NCBI GenBank assembly: GCA_963831235.1
Contig: CAWHPS010000035.1
Coordinates: 124,001 to 188,000, forward strand
Origin: CAWHPS01 sp963831235
GTDB lineage: Bacteria > Fibrobacterota > OXYB2-FULL-49-7 > JAEUSG01
Reading direction: 5' to 3'
DNA length: 64,000 nucleotides
A model generated the notes under the pieces. That model saw only the letters and a program-made list of their open reading frames with translations. It made no database searches and had not been told where the DNA came from. Below are positions 1 through 7,694 of the stretch, piece after piece (positions within the stretch are counted from its first letter, which is position 1; every line of letters starts with the position of its first letter). A program made the translations under genes and the position numbers.

Positions 1-460
1 CACAAGTTAAAATTACACATTTTGAATAAAATTCTTCTCTGCTCTGGGTTTCAATTCCATATACCATTTTATCTTTTATGATTAAAGAAATAACACTTCC
101 TTCAAGTAATGATAAACCAGGTAATTCTTTTAAATAGTTAGAAGCATAATTCATATATGCTTCTTTATCTACTTGTGCTCTAGGACCCCAAACAGCAGGT
201 CCTTTACTTAAATTAAGCATACGAAATTGAATACCTGTAAGATCCGTAAATTTACCCATTAAACCACCGAGAACATCAATTTCTTTTACAATATGTCCTT
301 TTGCAAGACCACCTATTGCTGGATTACAAGACATTTTACCAATTTGATATAATTTATTTGTAATCAATAAACAACTCAAACCCATTTTAATAATTGCATT
401 TGCAGCTTCACAACCCGCATGTCCTCCGCCAACAATAATTGTATCAAATCTATTTATCAT
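1..460 (-). CDS. mnmG: tRNA uridine-5-carboxymethylaminomethyl modification enzyme MnmG (GidA), N-terminal part
   Basis: This is the N-terminal ~153 residues of the FAD-dependent MnmG, which works with MnmE to modify the wobble uridine of certain tRNAs. Reading from 460 leftward, the protein starts MINRFDTIIVGGGHAGCEAA, which is the FAD dinucleotide-binding fold (GGGHAGCEAA). It then shows the family motif CNPAIGGLAKGH and a KGPAVWGPRAQVDK segment (usually KGPAVRSPRAQ in relatives). The gene has no stop inside the window and runs off the left edge. The ATG at 460 lies six bases from a parS site. An mnmG next to dnaA is a frequent arrangement at bacterial origins. Identity is clear; only the C-terminus is unseen. 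Confidence 0.95.
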   Translation of the reverse strand, partial: MINRFDTIIVGGGHAGCEAANAIIKMGLSCLLITNKLYQIGKMSCNPAIGGLAKGHIVKEIDVLGGLMGKFTDLTGIQFRMLNLSKGPAVWGPRAQVDKEAYMNYASNYLKELPGLSLLEGSVISLIIKDKMVYGIETQSREEFYSKCVILTC

Positions 461-465
461 TATTT

Positions 466-481
466 TGTTTCACGTGAAACA
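466..481. promoter_or_regulatory. parS site (ParB binding), perfect 16-bp palindrome
   Basis: The sequence TGTTTCACGTGAAACA is an exact match to the 16-bp parS consensus bound by chromosomal ParB (Spo0J). It sits between the start of mnmG and the AT-rich region before the dnaA stop. ParB loading here would organise the origin for segregation by ParA and SMC. No parA or parB gene is in the window. The site touches the 5' leader of mnmG, so ParB binding might also affect mnmG transcription (inference). Confidence 0.95.
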
Positions 482-712
482 GGGATTAAATTATTAATTA
501 TATTATATATCTTTAAATTAATCATAAGATATTTAATAGTGAGTATTTTGATGATAACTTATGTAATATATTACAATTAATAGTGTTATATCGATTTTTT
601 TTGTTTAAAAAGTGTTTATAATTCAATATAAATTTGTTAATAATAATAATTATTTGTTAATAATTAAGGAAAAGACTTATTTTAAAATATAATAATGTTA
701 ATATGTTAATAA
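482..712. other. Candidate replication origin (oriC): AT-rich intergenic region with repeated TGTTAATAA words
   Basis: This 231-bp, almost pure A+T stretch separates mnmG and parS from the 3' end of dnaA. It holds the 9-mer TGTTAATAA at 635-643, 655-663 and 704-712, and TGTTAATAT at 696-704. The reverse complement TTATTAACA resembles the DnaA box TTATNCACA with one mismatch outside the free position. The first two copies are exactly 20 bp apart. The position between parS and dnaA and the strong A+T content suit a DNA-unwinding element. The words could also be chance products of low-complexity DNA, so the origin call rests mainly on location. Confidence 0.55.
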
Positions 713-2017
713 TTATTCTTCAATTATAGATTTTGAAATTTGATAAATATCATTTTTAATTTTAATATCATTTTTTATAATATTTTCAATATTGTTATAT
801 CCATGAATAATTGTACTGTGATCTTTCATAAAAATTTTCCCTATATTTTTTAAAGAAGAGCTTGTTAATTTTCTTGAAAGATACATTGCAACTTGTCTTG
901 GAATTACAAATTCTTTTTCTCTGCTACCTTTTATTATTTTTTCTCTAGGTATATTATAATATGTTGAAACTTTATCAATTACCTGTTCAACATAAATTTT
1001 TTTATTTTCATTTTCATTTTTCAACTCTAAAATTTCAATTGATTTTGTGTAATCAATATCAATTTTATACATTGAAGAATATGCCAAAAGCTTTATTAAA
1101 TACCCTTCCATTTCCCTAATGTTATTTGATGAATTTTTTGCTATATATTCAATTACATTTTCAGGTAAACTTAGGTTATTCCTTTTTGCTTTATTATGTA
1201 AAATTGCTATTTTTGTTTCATATGCAGGTGGTTGAATATCAACTGTAAGACCACTCTGAAACCTTGAAATTAATCTTTCTTCTAATCCAGTGATGTCTTT
1301 TGGAATTTTATCGCTTGTTACAACAATTTGTTTTCCATTATTAAATAAATCATTAAATATATGGAAAAATACTTCCTGGGTTCCTTCTTTTCCAGATAAA
1401 AACTGAATATCATCAACTAATAAAACATCACATATTTTATATAGTTTGTTAAATTCACCGGTTTTCTTCATTTCTATGTATTTTATAAATTCGTCCATAA
1501 ACTGCACTGAATTAGTAAAAATAATTTTTTCTTCTTTCTTTTTACTTAAAATCCGATTTCCAATTGCTTGAAGTATATGTGTTTTCCCCAACCCACTTTT
1601 CCCATAAATAAATAATGGATTGAATTTTGTTTTTCCTGGGGACTCTGAAACAGCAACACATGCCGAATGAGCAAACTCATTGTTTGTTCCAACTATAAAG
1701 TTTTCAAAAGTATATTCTTTATTTAGGGCTTTACTTATGTCTATTGGTAAAACATTTTCTTCTTGTGTTGATTTTTCAAACTTTACTTTTATTTTTACCG
1801 TAAATCCTGTTTTTTGTTTTATTGTTTCCACTAAAAGGTAGTTATATTTATCTTCAATAAAATTTGCGTGTATTTCACCTTTAGGTGTATTTATTATTGC
1901 TTCTTTTTCAGTTAAGCTTGTTAAAATAGTGGGTTCGAGCCAGGTTTTAAAGGATTCTTCTCTGACATTCTTGCTAATCAAAGAAAGACATTCTTTCCAT
2001 ATTTTATTTAAATCCAT
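713..2017 (-). CDS. dnaA: Chromosomal replication initiator protein DnaA
   Basis: DnaA is the AAA+ ATPase that binds oriC and melts it to start replication. The 434-residue length is normal. Residues 1-85 form domain I (IWKECLSLISKNV, TWLEP). The AAA+ core has Walker A GKSGLGKTH near residue 140, Walker B LLVDDIQFL near 200 and the sensor/arginine region ERLISRF near 250. The C-terminal domain IV carries the DnaA signature DHSTIIHGYNNI, which reads DNA boxes. The gene is transcribed toward the putative origin, so its 3' end, not its promoter, faces oriC. The 90-bp gap to the divergent rpmH must hold both promoters. Confidence 0.98.
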   Translation of the reverse strand: MDLNKIWKECLSLISKNVREESFKTWLEPTILTSLTEKEAIINTPKGEIHANFIEDKYNYLLVETIKQKTGFTVKIKVKFEKSTQEENVLPIDISKALNKEYTFENFIVGTNNEFAHSACVAVSESPGKTKFNPLFIYGKSGLGKTHILQAIGNRILSKKKEEKIIFTNSVQFMDEFIKYIEMKKTGEFNKLYKICDVLLVDDIQFLSGKEGTQEVFFHIFNDLFNNGKQIVVTSDKIPKDITGLEERLISRFQSGLTVDIQPPAYETKIAILHNKAKRNNLSLPENVIEYIAKNSSNNIREMEGYLIKLLAYSSMYKIDIDYTKSIEILELKNENENKKIYVEQVIDKVSTYYNIPREKIIKGSREKEFVIPRQVAMYLSRKLTSSSLKNIGKIFMKDHSTIIHGYNNIENIIKNDIKIKNDIYQISKSIIEE

Positions 2018-2107
2018 TTTTTTCCTTTAAACTATAGAGATTAAATATATTATTTTTCAGATCTCGATAATAAGAACATCATAACATTTAAAAAGGAGAT
2101 TTATTTC

Positions 2108-2257
2108 ATGCGCCAGCAGACACTTAATCGAACCTCTAATAAAAAAAGAAAACACAAACATGGTTTTCGTGAGCGTATGAAGACCAAGCAAGGGCGTGAT
2201 GTTTTAAAACGGAGAAGGGCAAAAGGAAGAAAGAGGTTGACTGTCTCCGACGAATAA
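2108..2257 (+). CDS. rpmH: 50S ribosomal protein L34
   Basis: A 49-residue, very basic protein starting MRQQTLNRTSNKKRKHKHGF and ending RRAKGRKRLTVSDE. This is the L34 pattern (RxKxHGFxxRMxTxxGRxVLxRRRxKGRxRL). AAAGGAGAT upstream is a clear ribosome-binding site 10 bases before the ATG. It is the first gene of the conserved rpmH-rnpA-yidD-yidC block running away from dnaA. Its last codons overlap the open frame of rnpA. Identity is certain. Confidence 0.97.
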   Translation: MRQQTLNRTSNKKRKHKHGFRERMKTKQGRDVLKRRRAKGRKRLTVSDE

Positions 2258-2546
2258 CAGGTCAGAGGACCGTGCATCATTTTTAAAAATTAGTACGGAT
2301 CATTTTGATTTCCACTATAAAGTCAGTACAAATGGGCATGGGAACCTTTTATTTTTCTTAAGGAAAAAACATCTAAATTCTGTTAAAAGAAATCTTTTAA
2401 AAAGAAGGATAAAGGAATTTTTAAGGGTTAAATTACCTAATCATAATGAATATTCGATCAAAATATTTCTTCTTAAACCGATCGAACTAACTGGTAAGAA
2501 AACTTTATTAATTGAATTGAATATTCTCCTTTCCATTTTGGTATGA
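2241..2546 (+). CDS. rnpA: Ribonuclease P protein component, with no canonical start codon
   Basis: RnpA is the basic protein cofactor of RNase P, which trims the 5' leader of tRNAs. The frame from 2241 (first codon after an in-frame TGA at 2238-2240) to the TGA at 2544-2546 encodes up to 101 residues. The hallmark SVKRNLLKRRIKEFLR corresponds to the RNR-type helix of the family, preceded by the sheet segment NLLFFLRKK. There is no ATG, GTG or TTG before the conserved part. A CTG at 2241, overlapping the last five codons of rpmH and a few bases after AGAGG, is the best candidate start; ATT at 2289 would cut off the first helix. It ends overlapping yidD (ATGA). Identity is good and the start is uncertain; a base-call error cannot be excluded. 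Confidence 0.8.
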   Translation: MSPTNNRSEDRASFLKISTDHFDFHYKVSTNGHGNLLFFLRKKHLNSVKRNLLKRRIKEFLRVKLPNHNEYSIKIFLLKPIELTGKKTLLIELNILLSILV

Positions 2547-2755
2547 TAAAAAAAAGCATTGTTTTTTTTATTAAAATTTATAAGCTTACTATTTCTCCTT
2601 TTTTACCGCGTGTTTGTATTTATCATCCTTCCTGTTCGGAATATTCGGCAATAGCAATAAATAAATTTGGTTTTTTTAAAGGTGGTGTAATTTCTGCAAT
2701 ACGTATTCTTAGATGTAACCCTTTCAGCAAGGGTGGGTACGATCCTGTTCCTTAA
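2543..2755 (+). CDS. yidD: Membrane protein insertion efficiency factor YidD
   Basis: A 70-residue protein with the family core YHPSCSEYSAIAINKFGFFKGG and the ending RILRCNPFSKGGYDPVP. YidD is a small membrane-associated factor helping YidC-dependent insertion, and it is nearly always encoded between rnpA and yidC. The ATG overlaps the rnpA stop (ATGA), indicating translational coupling, and yidC follows 21 bases later. The three conserved cysteines of the family are visible (CIYHPSC and RC). Identity is secure. Confidence 0.95.
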   Translation: MIKKSIVFFIKIYKLTISPFLPRVCIYHPSCSEYSAIAINKFGFFKGGVISAIRILRCNPFSKGGYDPVP

Positions 2756-2776
2756 ACTTTTTGAGGTAAAATAAAC

Positions 2777-4549
2777 GTGGATAAAAATTTCATTATTGCA
2801 TTTTTGTTAATAATCGGCTCTTTTATATTTTTTAATAGTGACCTATATAATTATAGGCTCCTTCATAAAGAAAAACCCATCCCTAATTCCGAAGTACCTT
2901 ATAAATCAGATTTAAATTCTAAAAAAGTAATAATTCCTGATTCCTCCCCGGTAAAAGCATCCTCTAATAGTAATGATGTAAAATCTTTTTTACCCTTTCA
3001 AGGTATTAAAGATAGTCTTATATTTCAAAAACAAAAGAAAATTATAGTGGTTAGTGATCTTTATATAGCAGAATTTACAACCCTTGGAGCTCGTGCTATC
3101 TCCTGGAAGATGAAAAATTATAAGGATAAAAACGGGGAGTATTTGGACCTTATCCCGGAAAATTCTGAAGGTATGCTTAATTTTTCACTTGACAAAATAA
3201 ATTTTGACTATATACTATTTGAATCAGACATAGAAGACACCATTTTTGTTAATGATAAATCCTTCCTTTCATTCAAGGGATTTTCAGGAGACAGTATTGG
3301 AGTTGAAAAAATTATCACTTTTACAAAAGGGAAATATGATTTCGATGTTTCCATGCATTTAATCGGTAATTCAAGAGGAGAAAATTATAATTTCGGCTGG
3401 AAAAGCGGAATTTTTGAATCTGAAGCCAAATCTTCTGAATTATATTCGGACAACTCAGTTAGTGTCTATTTTGGTGACGATGTCGACAATCCCGTTGACA
3501 AAAATGACACAGTAAAGAACGTTGAGGGCTTGATTAAATGGGTCTCGCTCAGGTCCAAATATTTCAGCGGAACATTTATGCCGGAAAAAGCCGTTGATTA
3601 TGACATTTCCTTCCGTAAAATTTATGATTATGAAAGAACCAATAATGAACAGAATTATTCATTTCTTTTTAATGGTAAGGTTGAATCCGGAAAAATAAAT
3701 TATAAAATAATATTATGTCCCAATAAATATTCCATTCTTGATTCTTATGACATTAAACTGGAAAAAATAATTTTTACCGGTTATACATGGTTTTTCAGAG
3801 CGGATATCTGGTTTCCCCCCCTATGCGGACTTATTCTTGATATTCTGAATTTCTTTTATGGTCTTATTCCAAATTATGGAATTGCCATTCTTTTTCTTAC
3901 ATTATTAAGTAAAATTGTCACACTTCCTCTTACAATGAAAAGCTCCAAATCAATGGCCAGAATGAAACTTCTTCAGCCTAAAATTGATGCGATAAGGGCT
4001 CAGTATAAAAGCGATCCTCTTTCAATGAATAAAGCTGTCATGAAACTTTATAAAGATGAAGGTGTAAACCCTATCGGCGCCGGAGGATGCCTTCCAATGA
4101 TCCTTCAGATGCCTATTTTTATCGCGCTTTTTGTTGCCCTGAGAAAATCCATAGAACTTCGTGGAGCACCATTTTTATTATGGATTACGGATTTATCCGG
4201 CCCTGAAGCGCTTTACATGTTACCTTCCAAGGTTTTTTTCTATGGCCCAAATGTTTCTGTTTTAACATTTATAATGGCCATTACAATGTTTTTTCAAAGC
4301 AAACAGACAATGACGGATCCAAAACAGAAAAGCTTGATATATATCATGCCCCTTGTAATGCTTTTCATGCTTAACAGCATGCCTGCGGGTCTTATGTTGT
4401 ACTGGTCGTTCAGCAATATTCTCGGTATATTACAAAATGTACTTATCAAAGTGAATCCTGAAGATTTGAAAAATAAGCCCAGGCCCAAGCGCAGCCTTTT
4501 CAAGGCCCCTTCATACAATGAAATGCTAAAAAGAATGGGAAGAAAATAG
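2777..4549 (+). CDS. yidC: Membrane protein insertase YidC (Oxa1 family)
   Basis: YidC inserts and folds inner-membrane proteins, alone or with SecYEG. The GTG start at 2777 is preceded by TGAGGT. At 590 residues it has the Gram-negative layout. There is an N-terminal membrane segment (residues 3-20), a large beta-rich periplasmic domain to about 340, then the Oxa1 core with five membrane helices (WFPPLCGLILDILNFFYG, GIAILFLTLLSK, the GGCLPMILQMPIFIALF segment and the MPLVMLFMLNSMPAGLMLYW segment). The GCLPMILQMP motif and a basic C-terminal tail support function. It ends two bases before a dispersed repeat. Translation of the block is probably coupled from rpmH. Confidence 0.97.
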   Translation: MDKNFIIAFLLIIGSFIFFNSDLYNYRLLHKEKPIPNSEVPYKSDLNSKKVIIPDSSPVKASSNSNDVKSFLPFQGIKDSLIFQKQKKIIVVSDLYIAEFTTLGARAISWKMKNYKDKNGEYLDLIPENSEGMLNFSLDKINFDYILFESDIEDTIFVNDKSFLSFKGFSGDSIGVEKIITFTKGKYDFDVSMHLIGNSRGENYNFGWKSGIFESEAKSSELYSDNSVSVYFGDDVDNPVDKNDTVKNVEGLIKWVSLRSKYFSGTFMPEKAVDYDISFRKIYDYERTNNEQNYSFLFNGKVESGKINYKIILCPNKYSILDSYDIKLEKIIFTGYTWFFRADIWFPPLCGLILDILNFFYGLIPNYGIAILFLTLLSKIVTLPLTMKSSKSMARMKLLQPKIDAIRAQYKSDPLSMNKAVMKLYKDEGVNPIGAGGCLPMILQMPIFIALFVALRKSIELRGAPFLLWITDLSGPEALYMLPSKVFFYGPNVSVLTFIMAITMFFQSKQTMTDPKQKSLIYIMPLVMLFMLNSMPAGLMLYWSFSNILGILQNVLIKVNPEDLKNKPRPKRSLFKAPSYNEMLKRMGRK

Positions 4550-4550
4550 A

Positions 4551-4693
4551 TAACTGTTCAGGCATTTCGCCGGTCCCCGAGCGATGCACCGAGTTTGTCG
4601 AGGTGTGCCAGCCGGGTGCCTCGATACATCCGCCGATCCCCGAGTAGCGCCTTTGGCGCGTATCGAGGGGCCGGCAAAACGACTGAACAGTTA
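4551..4693. repeat. Dispersed palindromic repeat, family A copy 1 (MITE-like)
   Basis: This 143-bp unit begins TAACTGTTCAG and ends with the inverted copy CTGAACAGTTA. Between them are GC-rich palindromic blocks such as CCTCGATACATCCGCC and CCCCGAGTAGCGC/GCGCGTATCGAGGGG. The same ends and blocks recur at 21372-21532 and 25404-25526, and a worn copy lies at 44886-45006. It starts just after the yidC stop and ends 17 bases before recN. It carries no convincing ORF. Structure suggests a small non-autonomous element or REP-like RNA hairpin. Confidence 0.85.
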
Positions 4694-4710
4694 CGAAAAT
4701 AGATTGAAAA

Positions 4711-6357
4711 ATGCTTACCCAATTTTCCATCCGAGATTACGTTCTTGTTGATAAACTTGACCTTGAATTTGGCAAAGGGCTGAATATAATAACGGGTGAA
4801 ACCGGTGCTGGAAAGTCGATTATAGTTGAAGCGCTCTTACTTCTTCTTGGTGATAGGGCAAAAACAGATGTGATTCGTACTAACAAGGAAAAAGCAATTA
4901 TACAAGGGACTTTTTCTCTTGGCAATAACAAATCTATTATAAAATATTTTAAAGAACAGGGCGTTGATATTTTTAATGATGAAATAATGATCCGCCGTGA
5001 AATCGTAAATGATGGTAAAAACAGATGTTTTATAAATGGAATGCCCTCAACCCTTCAAATCGCAAAAGCAATAGGTGAACTATTGGTCGATTTCCATGGA
5101 CAAAACGAACATCAATCACTTTTCAAACCTGAAAACCATCTTTCTTTTCTTGATTCATATACTGGAATAGAAAAAGACCTGACAGTATATTCCGAAATAT
5201 TTCACAAATTCAAGGATAAAAAAGAACTCCTGTCCAATCTTATTTTGAAAGAAAAATCAATTACAGAAAAGAAGGATTTTCTTCTTCATCAGTTTAATGA
5301 ATTAAAAAGCTCTGTTATTTACGAGGGCAGGGAAAAAGAACTTCTATCAAGGATTCATTACCTTGAAGGGGGCCGGAAAGCAAAAGATTTATTGAATGAG
5401 ATTGCAACCCTGTTAAATAACGATCTTTCCGCAAGATTTCTTCGTGCGCAAAAACCTTTGGAGAAACTTGCTGAAATAGATTCAGGATTTGCAGATAGGC
5501 TAAAGACTTTTAATGAAATAAGAATTTTTTTGAATGATTTAATATCAAGTTTTCCTGATGGTTCTTCGGATGAAAAGGCGGATGAGTGGAACCTTGATGA
5601 TTTAAATTCCCAACTTTCGGTAATAAGCAAACTTAAAAGGAAATATAATCGAGATGAGGCATGTCTTTTGTCCTTAATGCAGGAAACAAAGAAAGACCTG
5701 GATTTTCTTGAAAACACTGTTATTGAAAAAGAGGATCTCGAAAAGGAAATATCATACCTTGAAAAAGATTTAATACAAAAGAGTGAGTTAATATCTCAAT
5801 TGCGTAAAAAGGCCGCAACCAAATTGGAATTAAAAGTATTGTATTTTTTAAAGCAGATGAATATGGACCATGCTATATTGTCAATATCTTTTTCTCGGAA
5901 AGAGCAATTTGATTCTGATGGATTAGATATTATTCAATTTATGTTTTCAGCAAATCCGGGTGAACCTGTTAGACCTCTGTCCAAAATTGCATCTGGGGGT
6001 GAAATTTCAAGGGTAATGCTTGCAATAAAAAGCGTTTTAGCGGAAAAGGATAAGACACCTGTTTTGATTTTTGATGAAATTGATGCTGGAATAGGCGGAA
6101 TCACATCGGAAAAAGTTGGGCTTCTTCTTAAAGATCTTTCAAAATATCATCAGATTTTTTGTATAACCCATTCTCATCAGATTGCAAAAGAAGCGGATAT
6201 TCATTTTTCCGTTGATAAAAAGATTTCAGCAAATCATACATCAATCACCATGAAGATCCTGGAAGAAGAAGATCGTATTAAAGAAATTTCGAGAATGCTT
6301 GGTGGCATAAATTCAAAAACAGCCCGTACACATGCGGAATCTCTTATTAGGAGGTAA
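4711..6357 (+). CDS. recN: DNA repair protein RecN
   Basis: RecN is an SMC-like ATPase that acts early in double-strand-break repair. The 548-residue protein has Walker A GETGAGKS at residues 29-36. A long coiled-coil middle (about 150-370, rich in E, K and L) follows. The C-terminal lobe has the signature ASGGEISRVMLAIKSV and Walker B PVLIFDEIDAGIGG, and the ITHSHQIAKEAD switch histidine region. Length is at the normal size for the family. The start ATG lies 17 bases after repeat A1, so any upstream promoter has been separated by, or lies in, that repeat. The stop overlaps the ribosome-binding site of the next gene. Confidence 0.96.
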   Translation: MLTQFSIRDYVLVDKLDLEFGKGLNIITGETGAGKSIIVEALLLLLGDRAKTDVIRTNKEKAIIQGTFSLGNNKSIIKYFKEQGVDIFNDEIMIRREIVNDGKNRCFINGMPSTLQIAKAIGELLVDFHGQNEHQSLFKPENHLSFLDSYTGIEKDLTVYSEIFHKFKDKKELLSNLILKEKSITEKKDFLLHQFNELKSSVIYEGREKELLSRIHYLEGGRKAKDLLNEIATLLNNDLSARFLRAQKPLEKLAEIDSGFADRLKTFNEIRIFLNDLISSFPDGSSDEKADEWNLDDLNSQLSVISKLKRKYNRDEACLLSLMQETKKDLDFLENTVIEKEDLEKEISYLEKDLIQKSELISQLRKKAATKLELKVLYFLKQMNMDHAILSISFSRKEQFDSDGLDIIQFMFSANPGEPVRPLSKIASGGEISRVMLAIKSVLAEKDKTPVLIFDEIDAGIGGITSEKVGLLLKDLSKYHQIFCITHSHQIAKEADIHFSVDKKISANHTSITMKILEEEDRIKEISRMLGGINSKTARTHAESLIRR

Positions 6358-6359
6358 TT

Positions 6360-7538
6360 TTGCCCAATCCCCCTGAAAACCGTGAAATAGGTTTTTGGAT
6401 TAAAGTCACGTCCTTATTTAAAATTGTTTTCATGCTCGTGGTTATTAATTACCTACGCTACGGGCAAAACAACATCGCATTATCTGTTTTTTCAGGAATA
6501 ATCATTCTTGCGCTTTTAGAAAGGATTTCCAATAAACTTTCAAGCCGTGTATGTTCTGCATTAACAAATAGAGTAACTCTTATCCCTGTTTTAATATGTC
6601 TTACAATAGAAGAGATCCAAATTTCAGCTAAATTTCCGATACTTATGTTTCTTGGGATGATTTTTATAACATTTAAAGAGATGTTTTTTATACGGCATGG
6701 GTATAATTTTCTATTCAAGGGCGAAGAATATATTGAGCTTAGAAAAATGCAGAAGATAAATGCATCAAGCCTTGCAATTGTTGTCATACTTTACATATTG
6801 CAGCTCGAACCATATAATAATATTGCAATGCTGGGTGTGATAGTAATCTCAGTAATAAATATATGCGCCTTTTTATGGAAAAAACTGAAGCAGAAAAGAG
6901 GCATAAAGGACGTCAATCTTGCAACAAAAATCACACTCATGCGTCTTCTTATGAGCCCGGCGTTTTTAATTGTTTATTTTTATGATCGTAATCCTGATTT
7001 TTCCGATAATTCTCTAACCCTTCAGATTTTGGCAATTCTATTTTCCATATTTTTTGTTGTAACCGATGGTCTGGATGGCTATTTCGCACGGAAAAGAAAT
7101 GAAGTTACAAAACTTGGGAAATATCTTGATCCATTTTCAGACAAAATCTGCACCATGACGATATTTTTGTGTTTTGTTGCTAGTAATTATGCTCCAGTAT
7201 GGATGATTGCCCTTATTTATTATCGGGAAGCGTCCATTTCAGTAATTCGCACTCTTGCCGCAGCCGAGAACGTTGTAATTGCCGCAAGGCCCTCTGGAAA
7301 ATGGAAAACAGGGCTTCAGGGAACTGCAATTATTACGCTTCTTGTTTTAGCAACTATTATAAGCGAATTATCAAGGAGTGTTTTTCCGTCTATTTATCCT
7401 GCTTTATACGCTGATTTTCTCCTTATTTGGAATTATGTTCCTTTTGCCATGATTGGCCTTGTAACATTGGTAACGATTTCTTCTGGTGTTGATTATGTAA
7501 TTGCGAGTCGTGATATTCTGGATAAATATTTTCGTTGA
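6360..7538 (+). CDS. CDP-alcohol phosphatidyltransferase (PgsA-like) with an extra N-terminal membrane domain
   Basis: The C-terminal half (from about residue 180, NLATKITLMRLLMSPAFL) is a CDP-alcohol phosphatidyltransferase. It shows the full catalytic signature DGLDGYFARKR...GKYLDPFSDK, i.e. DGx2ARx8Gx3Dx3D. The closest functional class is phosphatidylglycerophosphate synthase, giving the precursor of phosphatidylglycerol. The N-terminal ~170 residues carry four to five further membrane helices not found in typical PgsA (about 180-200 residues total), so the protein is roughly twice the usual length. The start is TTG at 6360, supported by AGGAGGT overlapping the recN stop. It probably forms a transcription unit with recN. 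Substrate assignment is by family only. Confidence 0.85.
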   Translation: MPNPPENREIGFWIKVTSLFKIVFMLVVINYLRYGQNNIALSVFSGIIILALLERISNKLSSRVCSALTNRVTLIPVLICLTIEEIQISAKFPILMFLGMIFITFKEMFFIRHGYNFLFKGEEYIELRKMQKINASSLAIVVILYILQLEPYNNIAMLGVIVISVINICAFLWKKLKQKRGIKDVNLATKITLMRLLMSPAFLIVYFYDRNPDFSDNSLTLQILAILFSIFFVVTDGLDGYFARKRNEVTKLGKYLDPFSDKICTMTIFLCFVASNYAPVWMIALIYYREASISVIRTLAAAENVVIAARPSGKWKTGLQGTAIITLLVLATIISELSRSVFPSIYPALYADFLLIWNYVPFAMIGLVTLVTISSGVDYVIASRDILDKYFR

Positions 7539-7559
7539 TGCAAGGGAATTATATTAAAA

Positions 7560-7660
7560 TACGTTTGCCGGGGCTTCGATACATTTGCTTTATTCTAATG
7601 AATCAGCAGACACTCAGCCACCGACAGGTGTAACAAAGGTTTGGCAAATTACTTGTTGCA
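7560..7660. repeat. Possible decayed copy of the family A repeat
   Basis: The gap before galK contains ACGTTTGCCGGGGCTTCGATACATTTG and later CAGACACTCAGCCACCG and TTTGGCAAA. These resemble the GTTTTGCCGGCCCCTCGATAC and GGACACTCGGCAACCGG blocks of the family A repeats at 21.4, 25.4 and 44.9 kb, with many differences. The terminal TAACTGTTCA words are missing. It may be an old degraded copy. No promoter could be assigned with confidence to galK here. Confidence 0.35.
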
Positions 7661-7694
7661 GCTGAATTTTAATATTTGCCAATAAAGGGATAAA

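Noticed and set aside
4500..4730. ORF on the minus strand across family A repeat copy 1
   Set aside because: It is built from repeat palindromes and the yidC/recN ends; no homologous features.
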